A stretch of 64,000 bases of DNA from an uncultured Acidovorax sp. (GTDB lineage: Bacteria; Pseudomonadota; Gammaproteobacteria; Burkholderiales; Burkholderiaceae_C): contig CAJYKV010000030.1 in NCBI GenBank assembly GCA_913774955.1, positions 117,194-181,193 of the forward strand, read 5' to 3'. The notes beneath the pieces are model-generated. The model was not told the DNA's origin. It saw nothing but the letters and a program-made list of their open reading frames with translations, and searched no databases. A program made the position numbers and the translations under genes. Below are positions 46,201 through 54,043 of this stretch, piece after piece; position 1 is the stretch's first letter, and the number at the start of each line of letters is the position of its first letter.

Positions 46201-47214
46201 CGGCGGGGGCGCGAAGACCACGCCGCAATAGAGGAGCGTGAGCTGCCGCTTTTCCTCATGGGGCGTGCCGAACGCCGCCACCGTGGGAGCGATGCCGCCG
46301 GCACCCGCACCGGGCCGGGTGCGCAGCACGCCGACCAGATCGTCCAGGCGCACGGCCGAGGAGCGCTCCCAGAGCTGCCGCGCGGAGGTGGCACGGTCCT
46401 CGCGCCGCTTGCGCAGGGCGCTGCGCAGCACTTCGGCCAGGGGGTGGCCCTGGATCGCGTGCGGCAGGCTGAATTCCTGCGGCGACAGCTGGCGCTGATA
46501 GATCTCGGCCGTGGATTCGCCCGTCACGACCCGCCCGGTGAGGCATTCCAGGAAGATCAGCCCCCAGGCGTACAGATCGGCCTGGGGCGTGGCGACCTCG
46601 CCGCGCAGCTGCTCGGGCGCGCTGTAGGCCGGGGTGCCGACGTATTCGCCTTCGCGCGTGAGCTGCGTCGCGTGTGCGTCTCCGAAGCCCGGCAGCAGAG
46701 TGCTGATGCCGAAATCCAGCACTTTGGCGTGCGACGTCAGGCCCGAGGCGCTGATCATGATGTTCTCGGGCTTCAGGTCGCGGTGGGCCACGCCCGCGTC
46801 GTGCGCGCAGGCGACCGCGTCCAGCACCTGCAGCATCAGGCGGCCGGCTTCGCCCGCCGACAGCGCGCCCTGCTGCTGCAGCAGCTGCCGCAGGGTCATG
46901 CCCGGCACGAACTCGAAGACCGCGAACACGAACGGGCCGCAGACGCCCTCGTCGAGCAGTTGCACGACATGCGGATGGTGCAGCCGCGCGCAGGCCCCGA
47001 TTTCGCGGCGGAAGCGCTTGAACAGCCGCTCGTCCTCGTCGATGCGGACGAATTTCAGCACCACCTTCTGGCCGGTGGGCTGTTGCAGCGCGGAGAAGAC
47101 GATGCCGTAGGAGCCGGTGCCGATCACCTCCTTGAGCGCATAGCGCTGCGCGAGCGTGGCATCGGCGGCGAACGCCTGCTGGATCTGGCCGGGATCGGGG
47201 GGTCGGAAGCTCAT
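43270..47214 (-). CDS. TOMM-system kinase/cyclase fusion protein with ATPase and TPR-like regions
   Basis: A 1314-residue cytoplasmic signalling protein. Residues about 25-290 are a Hanks-type Ser/Thr kinase with all key residues: G-loop GTGSYG (32-37), Lys54, HRDLKPEN (144-151), DFG (167-169), GTPAYSAPE (193-201). Residues 322-490 are class III cyclase-like (RIGLHTGSVLIE), but both metal-binding Asp positions are replaced (LLYCGVV, GTHFLV), so it is probably not catalytic. A STAND/AAA-type ATPase follows: Walker A GEAGVGKS (535-542), Walker B VLLFVEDLHWAD (658-669). The last 400 residues look like TPR repeats. Its ATG overlaps the thiD stop (ATGA). The order matches the TOMM kinase/cyclase family (about 1350 residues). 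Confidence 0.9.
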   Translation of the reverse strand: MSFRPPDPGQIQQAFAADATLAQRYALKEVIGTGSYGIVFSALQQPTGQKVVLKFVRIDEDERLFKRFRREIGACARLHHPHVVQLLDEGVCGPFVFAVFEFVPGMTLRQLLQQQGALSAGEAGRLMLQVLDAVACAHDAGVAHRDLKPENIMISASGLTSHAKVLDFGISTLLPGFGDAHATQLTREGEYVGTPAYSAPEQLRGEVATPQADLYAWGLIFLECLTGRVVTGESTAEIYQRQLSPQEFSLPHAIQGHPLAEVLRSALRKRREDRATSARQLWERSSAVRLDDLVGVLRTRPGAGAGGIAPTVAAFGTPHEEKRQLTLLYCGVVFAPPPDGGDEEAAEQQEMAQRNVLRRLIDVAVQRGGTLGGTLGTHFLVTLGYSAHAEADARLAVQIAQELVRSAAQPVGDVRWEVRIGLHTGSVLIESGAVVPCRALTIAMAMEEAAADGQVVVSEAARQRLRHHAQFTPQGGVRLPGAPAELPCFAMAQDGASVVPALPREAVGRWRELLLLRRRWRAALRGEGGAVLVRGEAGVGKSCLSETFQAHVQGRGGRVLRAACWPEQENSALAPMLALIRAQCGGPDEADAVLVERLARMLGDAGCDVDRVLPIFCVWLSLQVGMHQVVDIAPALQKALLMEASLGWLRHQSREAPVLLFVEDLHWADSATLEWLAELAAALAGERCMLLLTARPEWEPPLRMQGSLVSLELGRLGAREAAAMVRHVLAPRQVSQAVVDHVVARTDGVALFIQELTRTLLETCLEERDGQWDFQEDADLKGIPITLRDSLESRFMQLGPAREVLRWASIWGRRFDGDWLPDCGLQDVPAGLRSLVDVGLLMPADAAGQYLFRHALIRDAAYDSMLATQRAMMHGVAADVILRRRARVRDEEPGLLAHHYALARDYANAVPAGLDQLRMTQHRSLNDETITYARTVEDWIDRLDEPARWEPRLALNGYVMQALMNKHGWAHPQVEQRIELSQGLVERDISVELRVQHLWLVLTYHHVASHRAEVMRLALQLEELARQRGDAGILVAACTWIGLAHYSEGRFDAAEQYLSEAVDERHGDFSRHHPAQFGFDTVAWALAARALVRWGAGHDALAREDAERAVERARALAHIPSIGITLLYQALGYLGRKDAPRAGQVVEELIELSGRYGLPAFRGYAEVIRGWVSGELASADATIEALWSIGCKYCQTYYRAFCAEILARQGRWSDAVDRVSHCLELTHELAEGIYTAELWLQKAEYLLQDARTAGDAPACFRQAAEVARAGGKHRVEAQALSRLRHVDPASCTADDASRLQALLGMRPELGAFVC

Positions 47215-48095
47215 GCCCATGCGTGCTCCGCAATGCGCTGCACCACGGGGGCGTGGCCATGGTCCAGCGGACCGGAGCCGCGGCCGGTGCGCACGCGGGC
47301 GCCGGCCTGGATCGCGGCCTGCACATAGGCATGTGCGGCCGACACCGCCTCGGGCAACGCCAGCCCGATCGCCAGGTGGGCCGCGATCGCGGACGACAGG
47401 GTGCAGCCGGTGCCATGGCCGTTGCGGGTGTCCACGCGCGCGGCGCGCAGGCGCAGCGGCGGCTCGCCGCCCTGCCGCGCGAGCAGGTCCACCAGGGCGT
47501 CGCCGGGCAGGTGGCCGCCCTTGAGCAGCACCGCGTTCGCGCCCAGGCCAAGCAGATCCTGCGCCGCGGCCTCCATGGCGGCTTCGTCGGCGACGCCCCG
47601 GCCCAGCAGCATGCCGGCCTCGTCGAGGTTGGGCGTCACCACGGCCGCCAGGGGGAAGAGCGCCTCCACCAGCACGGCCACGGTGTCCGGCGCGATGAGG
47701 CGGTCGCCGCTGGTGGCCACCATGACGGGATCGAGCACGACATGCGGCAGCGCGTGGCGGCGGATCGCGTCGGCGACAACGCAGGCGATCTCGGGCGCAT
47801 GGAGCATGCCGATCTTCACGGCGTCCACCCCGATGTCCTCGACCACCGCGTCGATCTGGTCGCGCAGCATGGCCGGGGGGATGCCGTGGATGGAGCGCAC
47901 GCCCTGGGTGTTCTGGGCGGTGATGGCGGTGATGGCGGTCATGCCGAAGCAGCCGAGCGCCGCGAAGGTCTTCAGGTCGGCCTGGATGCCCGCCCCTCCG
48001 CCGCTGTCGGACCCTGCAATCGATAGCACACGCACGTAGCGGGGGCCGTCCACGGAGCCCGCCGGCGCCCGAGGATCAAGAGGCTTGGAATTCAT
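47211..48095 (-). CDS. thiD: hydroxymethylpyrimidine/phosphomethylpyrimidine kinase
   Basis: ThiD phosphorylates HMP and HMP-P to the pyrimidine diphosphate for thiamine synthesis. The 294-residue ribokinase-like protein has IAGSDSGGGAGIQADLKTF near the N-terminus, VLDPVMVATSGDRLI, VTPNLDEAGMLLGR and the anion-hole/catalytic segment NGHGTGCTLSSAIA. It is divergent from the riboswitch-controlled thiOSGE genes but has no riboswitch of its own. Its stop overlaps the start of the TOMM kinase gene by four bases, so the TOMM genes may be expressed from the thiD promoter. Confidence 0.95.
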   Translation of the reverse strand: MNSKPLDPRAPAGSVDGPRYVRVLSIAGSDSGGGAGIQADLKTFAALGCFGMTAITAITAQNTQGVRSIHGIPPAMLRDQIDAVVEDIGVDAVKIGMLHAPEIACVVADAIRRHALPHVVLDPVMVATSGDRLIAPDTVAVLVEALFPLAAVVTPNLDEAGMLLGRGVADEAAMEAAAQDLLGLGANAVLLKGGHLPGDALVDLLARQGGEPPLRLRAARVDTRNGHGTGCTLSSAIAAHLAIGLALPEAVSAAHAYVQAAIQAGARVRTGRGSGPLDHGHAPVVQRIAEHAWA

Positions 48096-48146
48096 GGCAA
48101 AAATTATGGCGCATGCGCGGCATCAAAAACCTCGCTATCAACCCTG

Positions 48147-48155
48147 TGCTGTAAT
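48147..48155 (+). promoter_or_regulatory. candidate extended -10 promoter for the thi riboswitch transcript
   Basis: TGC-TGTAAT is an extended -10 element ending 11 bases before the first paired base of the TPP riboswitch, the right distance for a transcript that starts just ahead of helix P1. No good -35 box is seen, which extended -10 promoters do not need. Confidence 0.45.
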
Positions 48156-48166
48156 CCCGTCACGGA

Positions 48167-48250
48167 CGAAACAGGGGTGCCGCGCCGTCCGGCGTGGCTG
48201 AGAAAAACCCTCGGCACCCGATCCAGGTCATGCTGGCGTGGGGAGTTTCG
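48167..48250 (+). promoter_or_regulatory. TPP riboswitch (THI element)
   Basis: The RNA leader of thiOSGE carries the conserved thiamine-pyrophosphate aptamer. Outer helix P1 is CGAAAC (48167-48172) pairing with GTTTCG (48245-48250). The invariant blocks are GGGGTGCC, GGCTGAGA followed by AAACCC (pyrimidine-sensing arm), and CCCGATCCAGGTCATGCTGGCGTGGGGA-like features of the pyrophosphate-sensing arm. The distance to the thiO start is 91 bases. High TPP should shut off the downstream genes, by sequestering translation or by early termination. Confidence 0.93.
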
Positions 48251-48341
48251 ACGGTGGACCGCCGCCTGTTCTCCTCCGCTGCCGAGCCGCCGCGCCCTGC
48301 CCGGGCCCGCGCCTCCGATGAGAACGCACGCCACCCGACCC

Positions 48342-49484
48342 ATGTCCGCTCTGCTCTCCCCCCATTCCTCGATCACCGTCCTCGGCGCCGGCCTCATGGG
48401 CCGGCTGCTGGCTGCCGAACTGGCACGCCAGGGCCACGCGGTGGAGGTGCACGAGGCCCAGGGGCCCGACGCCCAGGGCGCCGCGGCCCGCATCGCGGCC
48501 GCCATGCTCGCCCCCTTGGCGGAATCCGCCATCACCGAGCCTGGCGTGGTGCGCATGGGCCACCACGCACTCACGCGCTGGCCGCAGCTGCTGGCCGGGC
48601 TCGACTGGCCCGTGTTCTTCCAGCAGGAAGGCACCCTCATCCTCTGGCACCGGCAGGATGCCGCCGAGGCCGTGCGGCTGCGCGGCGTGCTCGAGCGCAC
48701 GGCCCGCACGGTGCCGGAACTGCCGGCCCTGCAGGCGCTGGACGCGCAGGGGGTCGCGGAGGCCGAGCCGGCGGTGGGCGGACGCTTCCACCAGGGGCTC
48801 TACCTGCCCGGCGAAGGCCAGCTCGACAACCGCCAGTTGCTGGCCGCCCTGGAGCAGGCGATGCGCGCGCGGGGCGTGCGCGTGCACTGGAACAGCCCGC
48901 GCGCGCCGGAAGACTTCACGCCCGGCACGCCCGGCCAGCCCGACTGGGTGCTGGACTGCCGCGGCCTGGGCGCGCGTGCGCAATGGCAGCAGCTGCGCGG
49001 CGTGCGCGGCGAAGTCGTGCGGCTGCACGCACCCGGCGTCACCCTGCGCCGGCCCACGCGGCTGGTGCACCCGCGCTACCCGATCTACATCGCGCCCAAG
49101 CAGGACCACGTGTTCGTGATCGGGGCGACCGAGATCGAATCCGACGACCTCTCGCCCGCCAGCGTGCGCTCCACCCTGGAGCTGCTGAGCGCCGCCTACG
49201 CCGTGCATCCGGGCTTCGCGGAGGCCCGCATCGTGGAGATCGCCACGCAGTGCCGCCCCACCCTGCCCGACAACCTGCCCGCCGTCCGGCAGTTGGCGCC
49301 ACGCGTGCTGCAGGTCAACGGCCTGTACCGCCACGGCTTCATGATCTCGCCGGCCATCCTCGACGTGGTGATGGAATTGCTGAACGAGGGACAATCGCGC
49401 CTCGCCCCCCGCTTCGACCTGGCGCTGGAGCTGGGCGCAACGCCTTTCCGGCCCGAGACCGAACCCGCCGCCATCCATCCATGA
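48342..49484 (+). CDS. thiO: glycine oxidase / FAD-dependent thiamine biosynthesis oxidase
   Basis: ThiO oxidises glycine to the imine used to build the thiazole ring of thiamine. The 380-residue D-amino-acid-oxidase-fold protein has the FAD motif [21 protein letters not shown] near the N-terminus, [14 protein letters not shown], and the C-terminal [15 protein letters not shown] that closes over the flavin. ATG 48342 gives the shortest leader in front of the Rossmann fold, and ATG 48318 is an alternative. It is the first gene after the TPP riboswitch and overlaps thiS by four bases. Confidence 0.93.
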   Translation: MSALLSPHSSITVLGAGLMGRLLAAELARQGHAVEVHEAQGPDAQGAAARIAAAMLAPLAESAITEPGVVRMGHHALTRWPQLLAGLDWPVFFQQEGTLILWHRQDAAEAVRLRGVLERTARTVPELPALQALDAQGVAEAEPAVGGRFHQGLYLPGEGQLDNRQLLAALEQAMRARGVRVHWNSPRAPEDFTPGTPGQPDWVLDCRGLGARAQWQQLRGVRGEVVRLHAPGVTLRRPTRLVHPRYPIYIAPKQDHVFVIGATEIESDDLSPASVRSTLELLSAAYAVHPGFAEARIVEIATQCRPTLPDNLPAVRQLAPRVLQVNGLYRHGFMISPAILDVVMELLNEGQSRLAPRFDLALELGATPFRPETEPAAIHP

Positions 49485-49678
49485 ACGTCGTCATCAACCA
49501 GAACGCCACCGAACTGCCGGAGGGCGCCACCGTGGCCCACGCCGTCGCGGCCATCGCGGCGCGTCCTCCCTTCGCCGTCGCCGTGAACACCGTGTTCGTG
49601 CCCCAGGCCCGCCATGCGCAGCATGCGCTGCAGCCCGGCGACCGCGTCGAGATCATCGCGCCCGTGACGGGCGGCTGA
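49481..49678 (+). CDS. thiS: thiamine biosynthesis sulfur carrier protein
   Basis: A 65-residue ubiquitin-like carrier whose C-terminal Gly-Gly is turned into a thiocarboxylate that donates sulfur to the thiazole ring. The sequence starts [20 protein letters not shown] and ends IIAPVTGG, with the exposed GG tail intact. The ATG overlaps the thiO stop (ATGA), a sign of translational coupling. Another 83 bases lie before thiG, with no sign of a gene. Confidence 0.95.
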   Translation: MNVVINQNATELPEGATVAHAVAAIAARPPFAVAVNTVFVPQARHAQHALQPGDRVEIIAPVTGG

Positions 49679-49761
49679 ACGCCCCCACGCCGCTCCCGCG
49701 CCCCTCCTCCCCTCCCGTTGCCGCCGGCCTAGCCCGGCCCTTCCGCCCTTTTTTGCCCGCC

Positions 49762-50571
49762 ATGTCCAACACCGCACCCGATGACGCCCTGGTCCTCTAC
49801 GGCCAGCGCTTCGAGAGCCGGCTCCTGCTCGGAACCGCACGCTATCCCTCGCCCGCCATCCTGGAGGCCGCCGTGCAGCGCGCGCGCCCCGCGATGGTGA
49901 CTGCCTCGCTGCGCCGCCAGGGCAGCGACCCCGCCGAGTCGGGCAGCGGGTTCTGGGAACTGCTGCGCCGGCTCGGCGTGCCGGTGCTGCCCAACACCGC
50001 CGGCTGCCACAGCATCCAGGAAGCGGTGACCACCGCCCAGATGGCGCGCGAGGTGTTCGGCACGCCATGGATCAAGCTGGAACTGATCGGCGACGACTAC
50101 ACGCTGCAGCCCGACACCCTCAACCTCGTGGAGGCCGCCTCCCAGCTGGTGCGCGACGGCTTCCACGTGCTGCCGTACTGCACGGAGGATCTGGTGCTGT
50201 GCCAGCGCCTCGTGGACATCGGTTGCCAGGCGGTCATGCCCTGGGCCGCGCCCATCGGCACCGGCCGCGGGCCCGTGAACCCGTATGCGCTGTGCACGCT
50301 GCGCGAACGGCTGGACGTGCCGCTGCTCGTGGACGCCGGCCTGGGCCTGCCCTCGCATGCCTGCCAGGTGATGGAATGGGGCTACGACGGCGTGCTGCTG
50401 AACACCGCCGTGGCGCTCGCACAGGACCCGGTGGCCATGGCCGGCGCGTTCGCCGACGCGGTGCAGGCCGGCCGCGCGGCGCGCCATGCCGGCGCCATGT
50501 CCGCGCAGGACGCGGCCCAGCCGAGCACGCCCGTGCTGGGCACCCCTTTCTGGCACCACGACCATGGCTGA
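49762..50571 (+). CDS. thiG: thiazole synthase
   Basis: ThiG condenses the ThiO product, ThiS-thiocarboxylate and deoxyxylulose 5-phosphate into the thiazole phosphate. The 269-residue TIM barrel has [20 protein letters not shown], the catalytic lysine segment [20 protein letters not shown] and the phosphate-binding [11 protein letters not shown] and [10 protein letters not shown] loops. ATG 49762 (MSNTAPDD) was chosen. The gene overlaps thiE by eight bases. A C-terminal tail rich in Ala and His, ending WHHDHG, extends past the barrel. Confidence 0.95.
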   Translation: MSNTAPDDALVLYGQRFESRLLLGTARYPSPAILEAAVQRARPAMVTASLRRQGSDPAESGSGFWELLRRLGVPVLPNTAGCHSIQEAVTTAQMAREVFGTPWIKLELIGDDYTLQPDTLNLVEAASQLVRDGFHVLPYCTEDLVLCQRLVDIGCQAVMPWAAPIGTGRGPVNPYALCTLRERLDVPLLVDAGLGLPSHACQVMEWGYDGVLLNTAVALAQDPVAMAGAFADAVQAGRAARHAGAMSAQDAAQPSTPVLGTPFWHHDHG

Positions 50572-51532
50572 AGCAACGATCCAGGCGATGGCCGATGCCA
50601 TCGCGCAGGCACATGCCGCCGCGTTCGCCGATTTCCCGCCGCAGCCCGCACCGGCGCCCGCGCAGGGCGGCAGCGTGTACCGCGCGGCGCTGCAGGCCTG
50701 CAGCGCGCTGGGTTTCATCGCCAAGGACGCGGACTGCCTCGCGCGCGCCTGGCAGGCCCGCACGGACCGCACCGGCGCGTTCGACCCCGTGCAGTGGCCG
50801 GACGCCCCGGAGGATTTCGGCCTGCAGGCACGGCCCCATGCGCAGTCCTTCCAGCCATGCCCCCAGGATCTGGGCCTGTATGCGGTGCTGCCGGACGCGG
50901 ACTGGGTCGGGCGCATGGCCCGCGCCGGCGTGCCGACGGTGCAACTGCGCTTCAAGTCGGGCGATGCGGCGGCCATCCGGCGCGAAGTGGCCGCGGCGGT
51001 GGCGGCCGTGCGCGGCACCGGCGCGCTGCTGTTCATCAACGACCACTGGCAGGAGGCCCTCGATGCCGGCGCCTACGGAGTCCACCTGGGGCAGGAGGAC
51101 CTGGACGCGCTGGCGCCCGGCGCGCTGCAGGCGCTGCGTGGCGCCGGCGTGCGCCTGGGCGTGAGCACCCACGGCTACGCCGAGATGGTGCGCGCCGACG
51201 CAGCCTCGCCCAGCTATGTGGCGATGGGCGCGGTCTTCCCCACGACGCTGAAGAAAATGACCACCGTGCCGCAGGGGCTGGCCCGGCTGGCCGGCTACGC
51301 GCGCCTCATGCGCGGCTATCCGCAGGTCGCCATCGGAGGGATCGGCGCCGAGCAATTCGGCGCGGTACTGGCGACCGGCGTCGGTTCGATCGCGGTGGTG
51401 CGCGCGCTGGTGAACGCTCCCGATCCGGAGGCCGCCGCCCACGACCTGATGCAACGCATGGCCTTGCGGCCGGCGCAGCCCGGTGCGTCCGCCGCCGCTG
51501 CGGTTACCGCCGGCAGCAGCGCCGACCGCTGA
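50564..51532 (+). CDS. thiE: thiamine phosphate synthase with N-terminal extension
   Basis: ThiE joins the pyrimidine diphosphate (from ThiD) and thiazole phosphate (from ThiG) to thiamine phosphate. The TIM barrel occupies residues from about 112 on: [55 protein letters not shown] and [14 protein letters not shown]. The 322 residues exceed the usual 210 because of a 110-residue N-terminal region of unknown role, apparently helical and Ala-rich. It overlaps thiG by eight bases and ends the riboswitch-controlled operon. Confidence 0.92.
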   Translation: MAEATIQAMADAIAQAHAAAFADFPPQPAPAPAQGGSVYRAALQACSALGFIAKDADCLARAWQARTDRTGAFDPVQWPDAPEDFGLQARPHAQSFQPCPQDLGLYAVLPDADWVGRMARAGVPTVQLRFKSGDAAAIRREVAAAVAAVRGTGALLFINDHWQEALDAGAYGVHLGQEDLDALAPGALQALRGAGVRLGVSTHGYAEMVRADAASPSYVAMGAVFPTTLKKMTTVPQGLARLAGYARLMRGYPQVAIGGIGAEQFGAVLATGVGSIAVVRALVNAPDPEAAAHDLMQRMALRPAQPGASAAAAVTAGSSADR

Positions 51533-51575
51533 CCAGGGAAGCTCCTGTCGCCTCGCGCCTGGCCCCGCAGCCTCG

Positions 51576-54008
51576 CTAGGGATCGATCGGGCGCTTGCGC
51601 TGGAGTTCGTCGAGTTCCAGCCGCAGTTCCATCCGGTCGTTCTCCATCCCGAAACCCACGGGCTGCCCGGGCGCGGGCGGCTCCGTGACCGGCAGGGGCG
51701 GCAGGTCGCTGAGCGTCAGGTGGGGCGGGTCCGACAGGTCGAGATCGAGCATCGCATCCGGATCGGAATGCAGATCCAGATGCAGGGGCACAGTGGACAT
51801 CGAGACCGAGGCGGGCCGGGATGCGGCGGGCGCGGCCGGGGGCGACGGCGGCAGCGGCGCCGGCAGCGACTCCCAGGTCAGCCCCCCGGACAGCGTGTCG
51901 AAAGAGCGCAGCTCCTCTTCCAGCGAAGGCTCGAGGCTCGGCGCGGGCGCGGGGTACTGGGCGGCCAGGACTTCGTCGTCCGGCGGTTCGGACGGCGTGG
52001 TGCGCTGGCGCGGCGGCGGGGCACCGCGTGCGCTGGCCGGCGTCGTCTGGGCGATGGCCAGGAGCAGCAGCAGATCGTCGAAGGCCGCCAGATCGAACTG
52101 GGTGGCCAGGAGCGCATCCGACTGGCGGAACAGCAGTCCCTCGATGGTGCTCACCACGGCCGGGGAGGACCATTCGGCCTCGATGGCGGCCAGGGCATCG
52201 GGGAAGCCCTGCAGGCTGCGTCCGGCGCGATGGAAGGCCCCGAACTCGGGCACGAACACGTTGAACTGCGTGCGGAACTGCTCGCGCAGCTGCTGGAAGC
52301 GCTCCACGCGGCCGAGCGTGTGGTAGAGCCGCAGCAGTTCCAGATAGGCGAATGCCGAGGTGTCGCCGTGCGCAGCGATGTGCTGCTGGAGCACGTCGAT
52401 GGCCTGGTCATGCTCGCCCACCGACACGAAGAATTCCGCCTGCTGCTGGATGTCGAACAGGTCTTCGGGAAGCGGGCCTGCGGCACGGACCGGCGCGGCG
52501 GGCGCCAGGGGTGCGGGGCCGGATGGCGCGAAGGCCGGCGCCGCTGCCGGGACCGGAGGCGGGGCCGGCGGAAGGGCCGCGGCCTCCGTGGCCTGCAGCG
52601 GCGCGTTGCGCGTGAAGGCGGGCCCTTCGACCAGCACGGCGCTCGAGAGCGAATCCGCGAAGGCCGGAAGGTGGAGGCCGTCGTCCCGCCGCAGCGCCGG
52701 GCCGGCCGGTGCCGGAACGGGCGCCACGGCCGCCGCGGGCGCTGTGGATGGCGTCTTCGCCTTGCCGCCGCGCGGCAATACCGGCAGGCGCCGGGGTTTG
52801 CCGGCCGGCGCGTCCGCATCCTGCGGCCGGGTGTCCGCACCCGCGCCGTCTGCCGTCGCGGAAGTGGCCACAGGCTCCGCACCTTCGGACAGGGGCGGCT
52901 GGCCGTGGTTCACCACCACCTGCGACCAGGCCGCATCGCGTTCGCGGCGCGCCCGGGCCCACAGCCACGCGGCGAGCGCGAGCAGCAGAACCACGAGGCC
53001 CAGGAGCGCATACACGACCAGGGCCGGGAAGCTGTCGGATTCGGCACTGTCGAGGCGCTGGCGCAGGTCGGCGGCGGCCGCGCGCTCGGACGCCGCACGG
53101 GCACGCTCGGCCGCCACGCTGCCTTCGAGCTGGGCCGTGCGCGCCGCGGCGCGCTGGACGTCCTCCACCGGGGTGTTGAGCGCCTTCCACAGCGCGGCGG
53201 CTTCGGCGCGCTGCTCGGCGGACGCCGGCGCTGCCGCGGACGCGGGCGAGAGTTCCACGGAGTTGCGCAGGGGCAGCGGGGCGTCGAGCCAGACGTCGAG
53301 CGGCTCCATCACCAGGCGCGCGCGGTCCGCCGCGGGTGACGACGGCGCGGCCGGCACGGGCCGCCGCGCACGGATCGGGGGAGTGGCGGCTGCCGGTGCC
53401 GTGGTGGCGCCCTCTGGCCGGCGGCGGGCGGCTCGCGCGGCGGGAGCGGTTTCGGTGCTGGTGCCGGGCACTGCCGCTGCGCGCTCGCCGCGTGCCAGGG
53501 CCGTGCCGGAGTTGCTGCCACCGCCGCTGCCGGCCGGGGCGCCCAGGCCGGCCAGCTGACCGACGTCGACCGGGCGCGAGGAAGCCGAAGACGCCGCAGC
53601 CTCGGGGAGCTGAGCCAAGAAGATGTACCGGCGGGACACGCCGCCGCTGCAGCCGGCCGACACCGTGGCGGTGATGACGGGTTCGTCCGCCGTGATGAAG
53701 GCCCGCACGCGCACGGAGGGCACGCGGCCCGCCGCGGCGGGCACGGGCGTGACCTGCACCTTGGAGTCCGGCACGGCCGTGTCGCCCGCCTGGAGCCGCA
53801 CGCGCACGCAGGAAGCCGCGACGTCGGTCCCGGGGTCGGGCTGCACGTCGAACACGAGATCCACCGGGGCGCCCAGCACCACCGTTCCATGGCTCGCGCC
53901 CAGCGACAGCGCAGCCGCGCCGGTGGCGACGGCCGTGAGGCCGGCCCCGATGATTGCGTTACTTATTTTCACAATGGTTGCGTTTTTATTCAATCCATTC
54001 TTGCACAT
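51576..54008 (-). CDS. FimV-like peptidoglycan/TPR membrane protein
   Basis: An 810-residue inner-membrane protein of the FimV type, which in other bacteria organises polar structures such as type IV pili. A signal-like N-terminus (ATIVKISNAIIGAGLTAVAT) leads to a periplasmic part of about 340 residues with a coiled coil (RAAARTAQLEGSVAAERARA). One transmembrane segment follows (FPALVVYALLGLVVLLLALA, about 355-375), and then a cytoplasmic Pro/Ala-rich region containing TPR-like helices (LFDIQQQAEFFVSVGEHDQA) and an acidic tail. No LysM domain is evident. ATG 54008 has a GGGGGAG site. Only 35 bases separate it from the divergent dehydrogenase gene. Confidence 0.75.
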   Translation of the reverse strand: MCKNGLNKNATIVKISNAIIGAGLTAVATGAAALSLGASHGTVVLGAPVDLVFDVQPDPGTDVAASCVRVRLQAGDTAVPDSKVQVTPVPAAAGRVPSVRVRAFITADEPVITATVSAGCSGGVSRRYIFLAQLPEAAASSASSRPVDVGQLAGLGAPAGSGGGSNSGTALARGERAAAVPGTSTETAPAARAARRRPEGATTAPAAATPPIRARRPVPAAPSSPAADRARLVMEPLDVWLDAPLPLRNSVELSPASAAAPASAEQRAEAAALWKALNTPVEDVQRAAARTAQLEGSVAAERARAASERAAAADLRQRLDSAESDSFPALVVYALLGLVVLLLALAAWLWARARRERDAAWSQVVVNHGQPPLSEGAEPVATSATADGAGADTRPQDADAPAGKPRRLPVLPRGGKAKTPSTAPAAAVAPVPAPAGPALRRDDGLHLPAFADSLSSAVLVEGPAFTRNAPLQATEAAALPPAPPPVPAAAPAFAPSGPAPLAPAAPVRAAGPLPEDLFDIQQQAEFFVSVGEHDQAIDVLQQHIAAHGDTSAFAYLELLRLYHTLGRVERFQQLREQFRTQFNVFVPEFGAFHRAGRSLQGFPDALAAIEAEWSSPAVVSTIEGLLFRQSDALLATQFDLAAFDDLLLLLAIAQTTPASARGAPPPRQRTTPSEPPDDEVLAAQYPAPAPSLEPSLEEELRSFDTLSGGLTWESLPAPLPPSPPAAPAASRPASVSMSTVPLHLDLHSDPDAMLDLDLSDPPHLTLSDLPPLPVTEPPAPGQPVGFGMENDRMELRLELDELQRKRPIDP

Positions 54009-54043
54009 AAGCACCGGCTCCCCCAACGCCATAATGGCGCTCC

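Noticed and set aside
43396..47328. A 1310-codon open frame on the plus strand opposite the TOMM kinase gene
   Set aside because: It is the antisense shadow of the GC-rich kinase gene. Its translation is low-complexity (Arg, Gln, Ala, His rich) with no motif, while the minus strand shows a full kinase, P-loop and TPR pattern.
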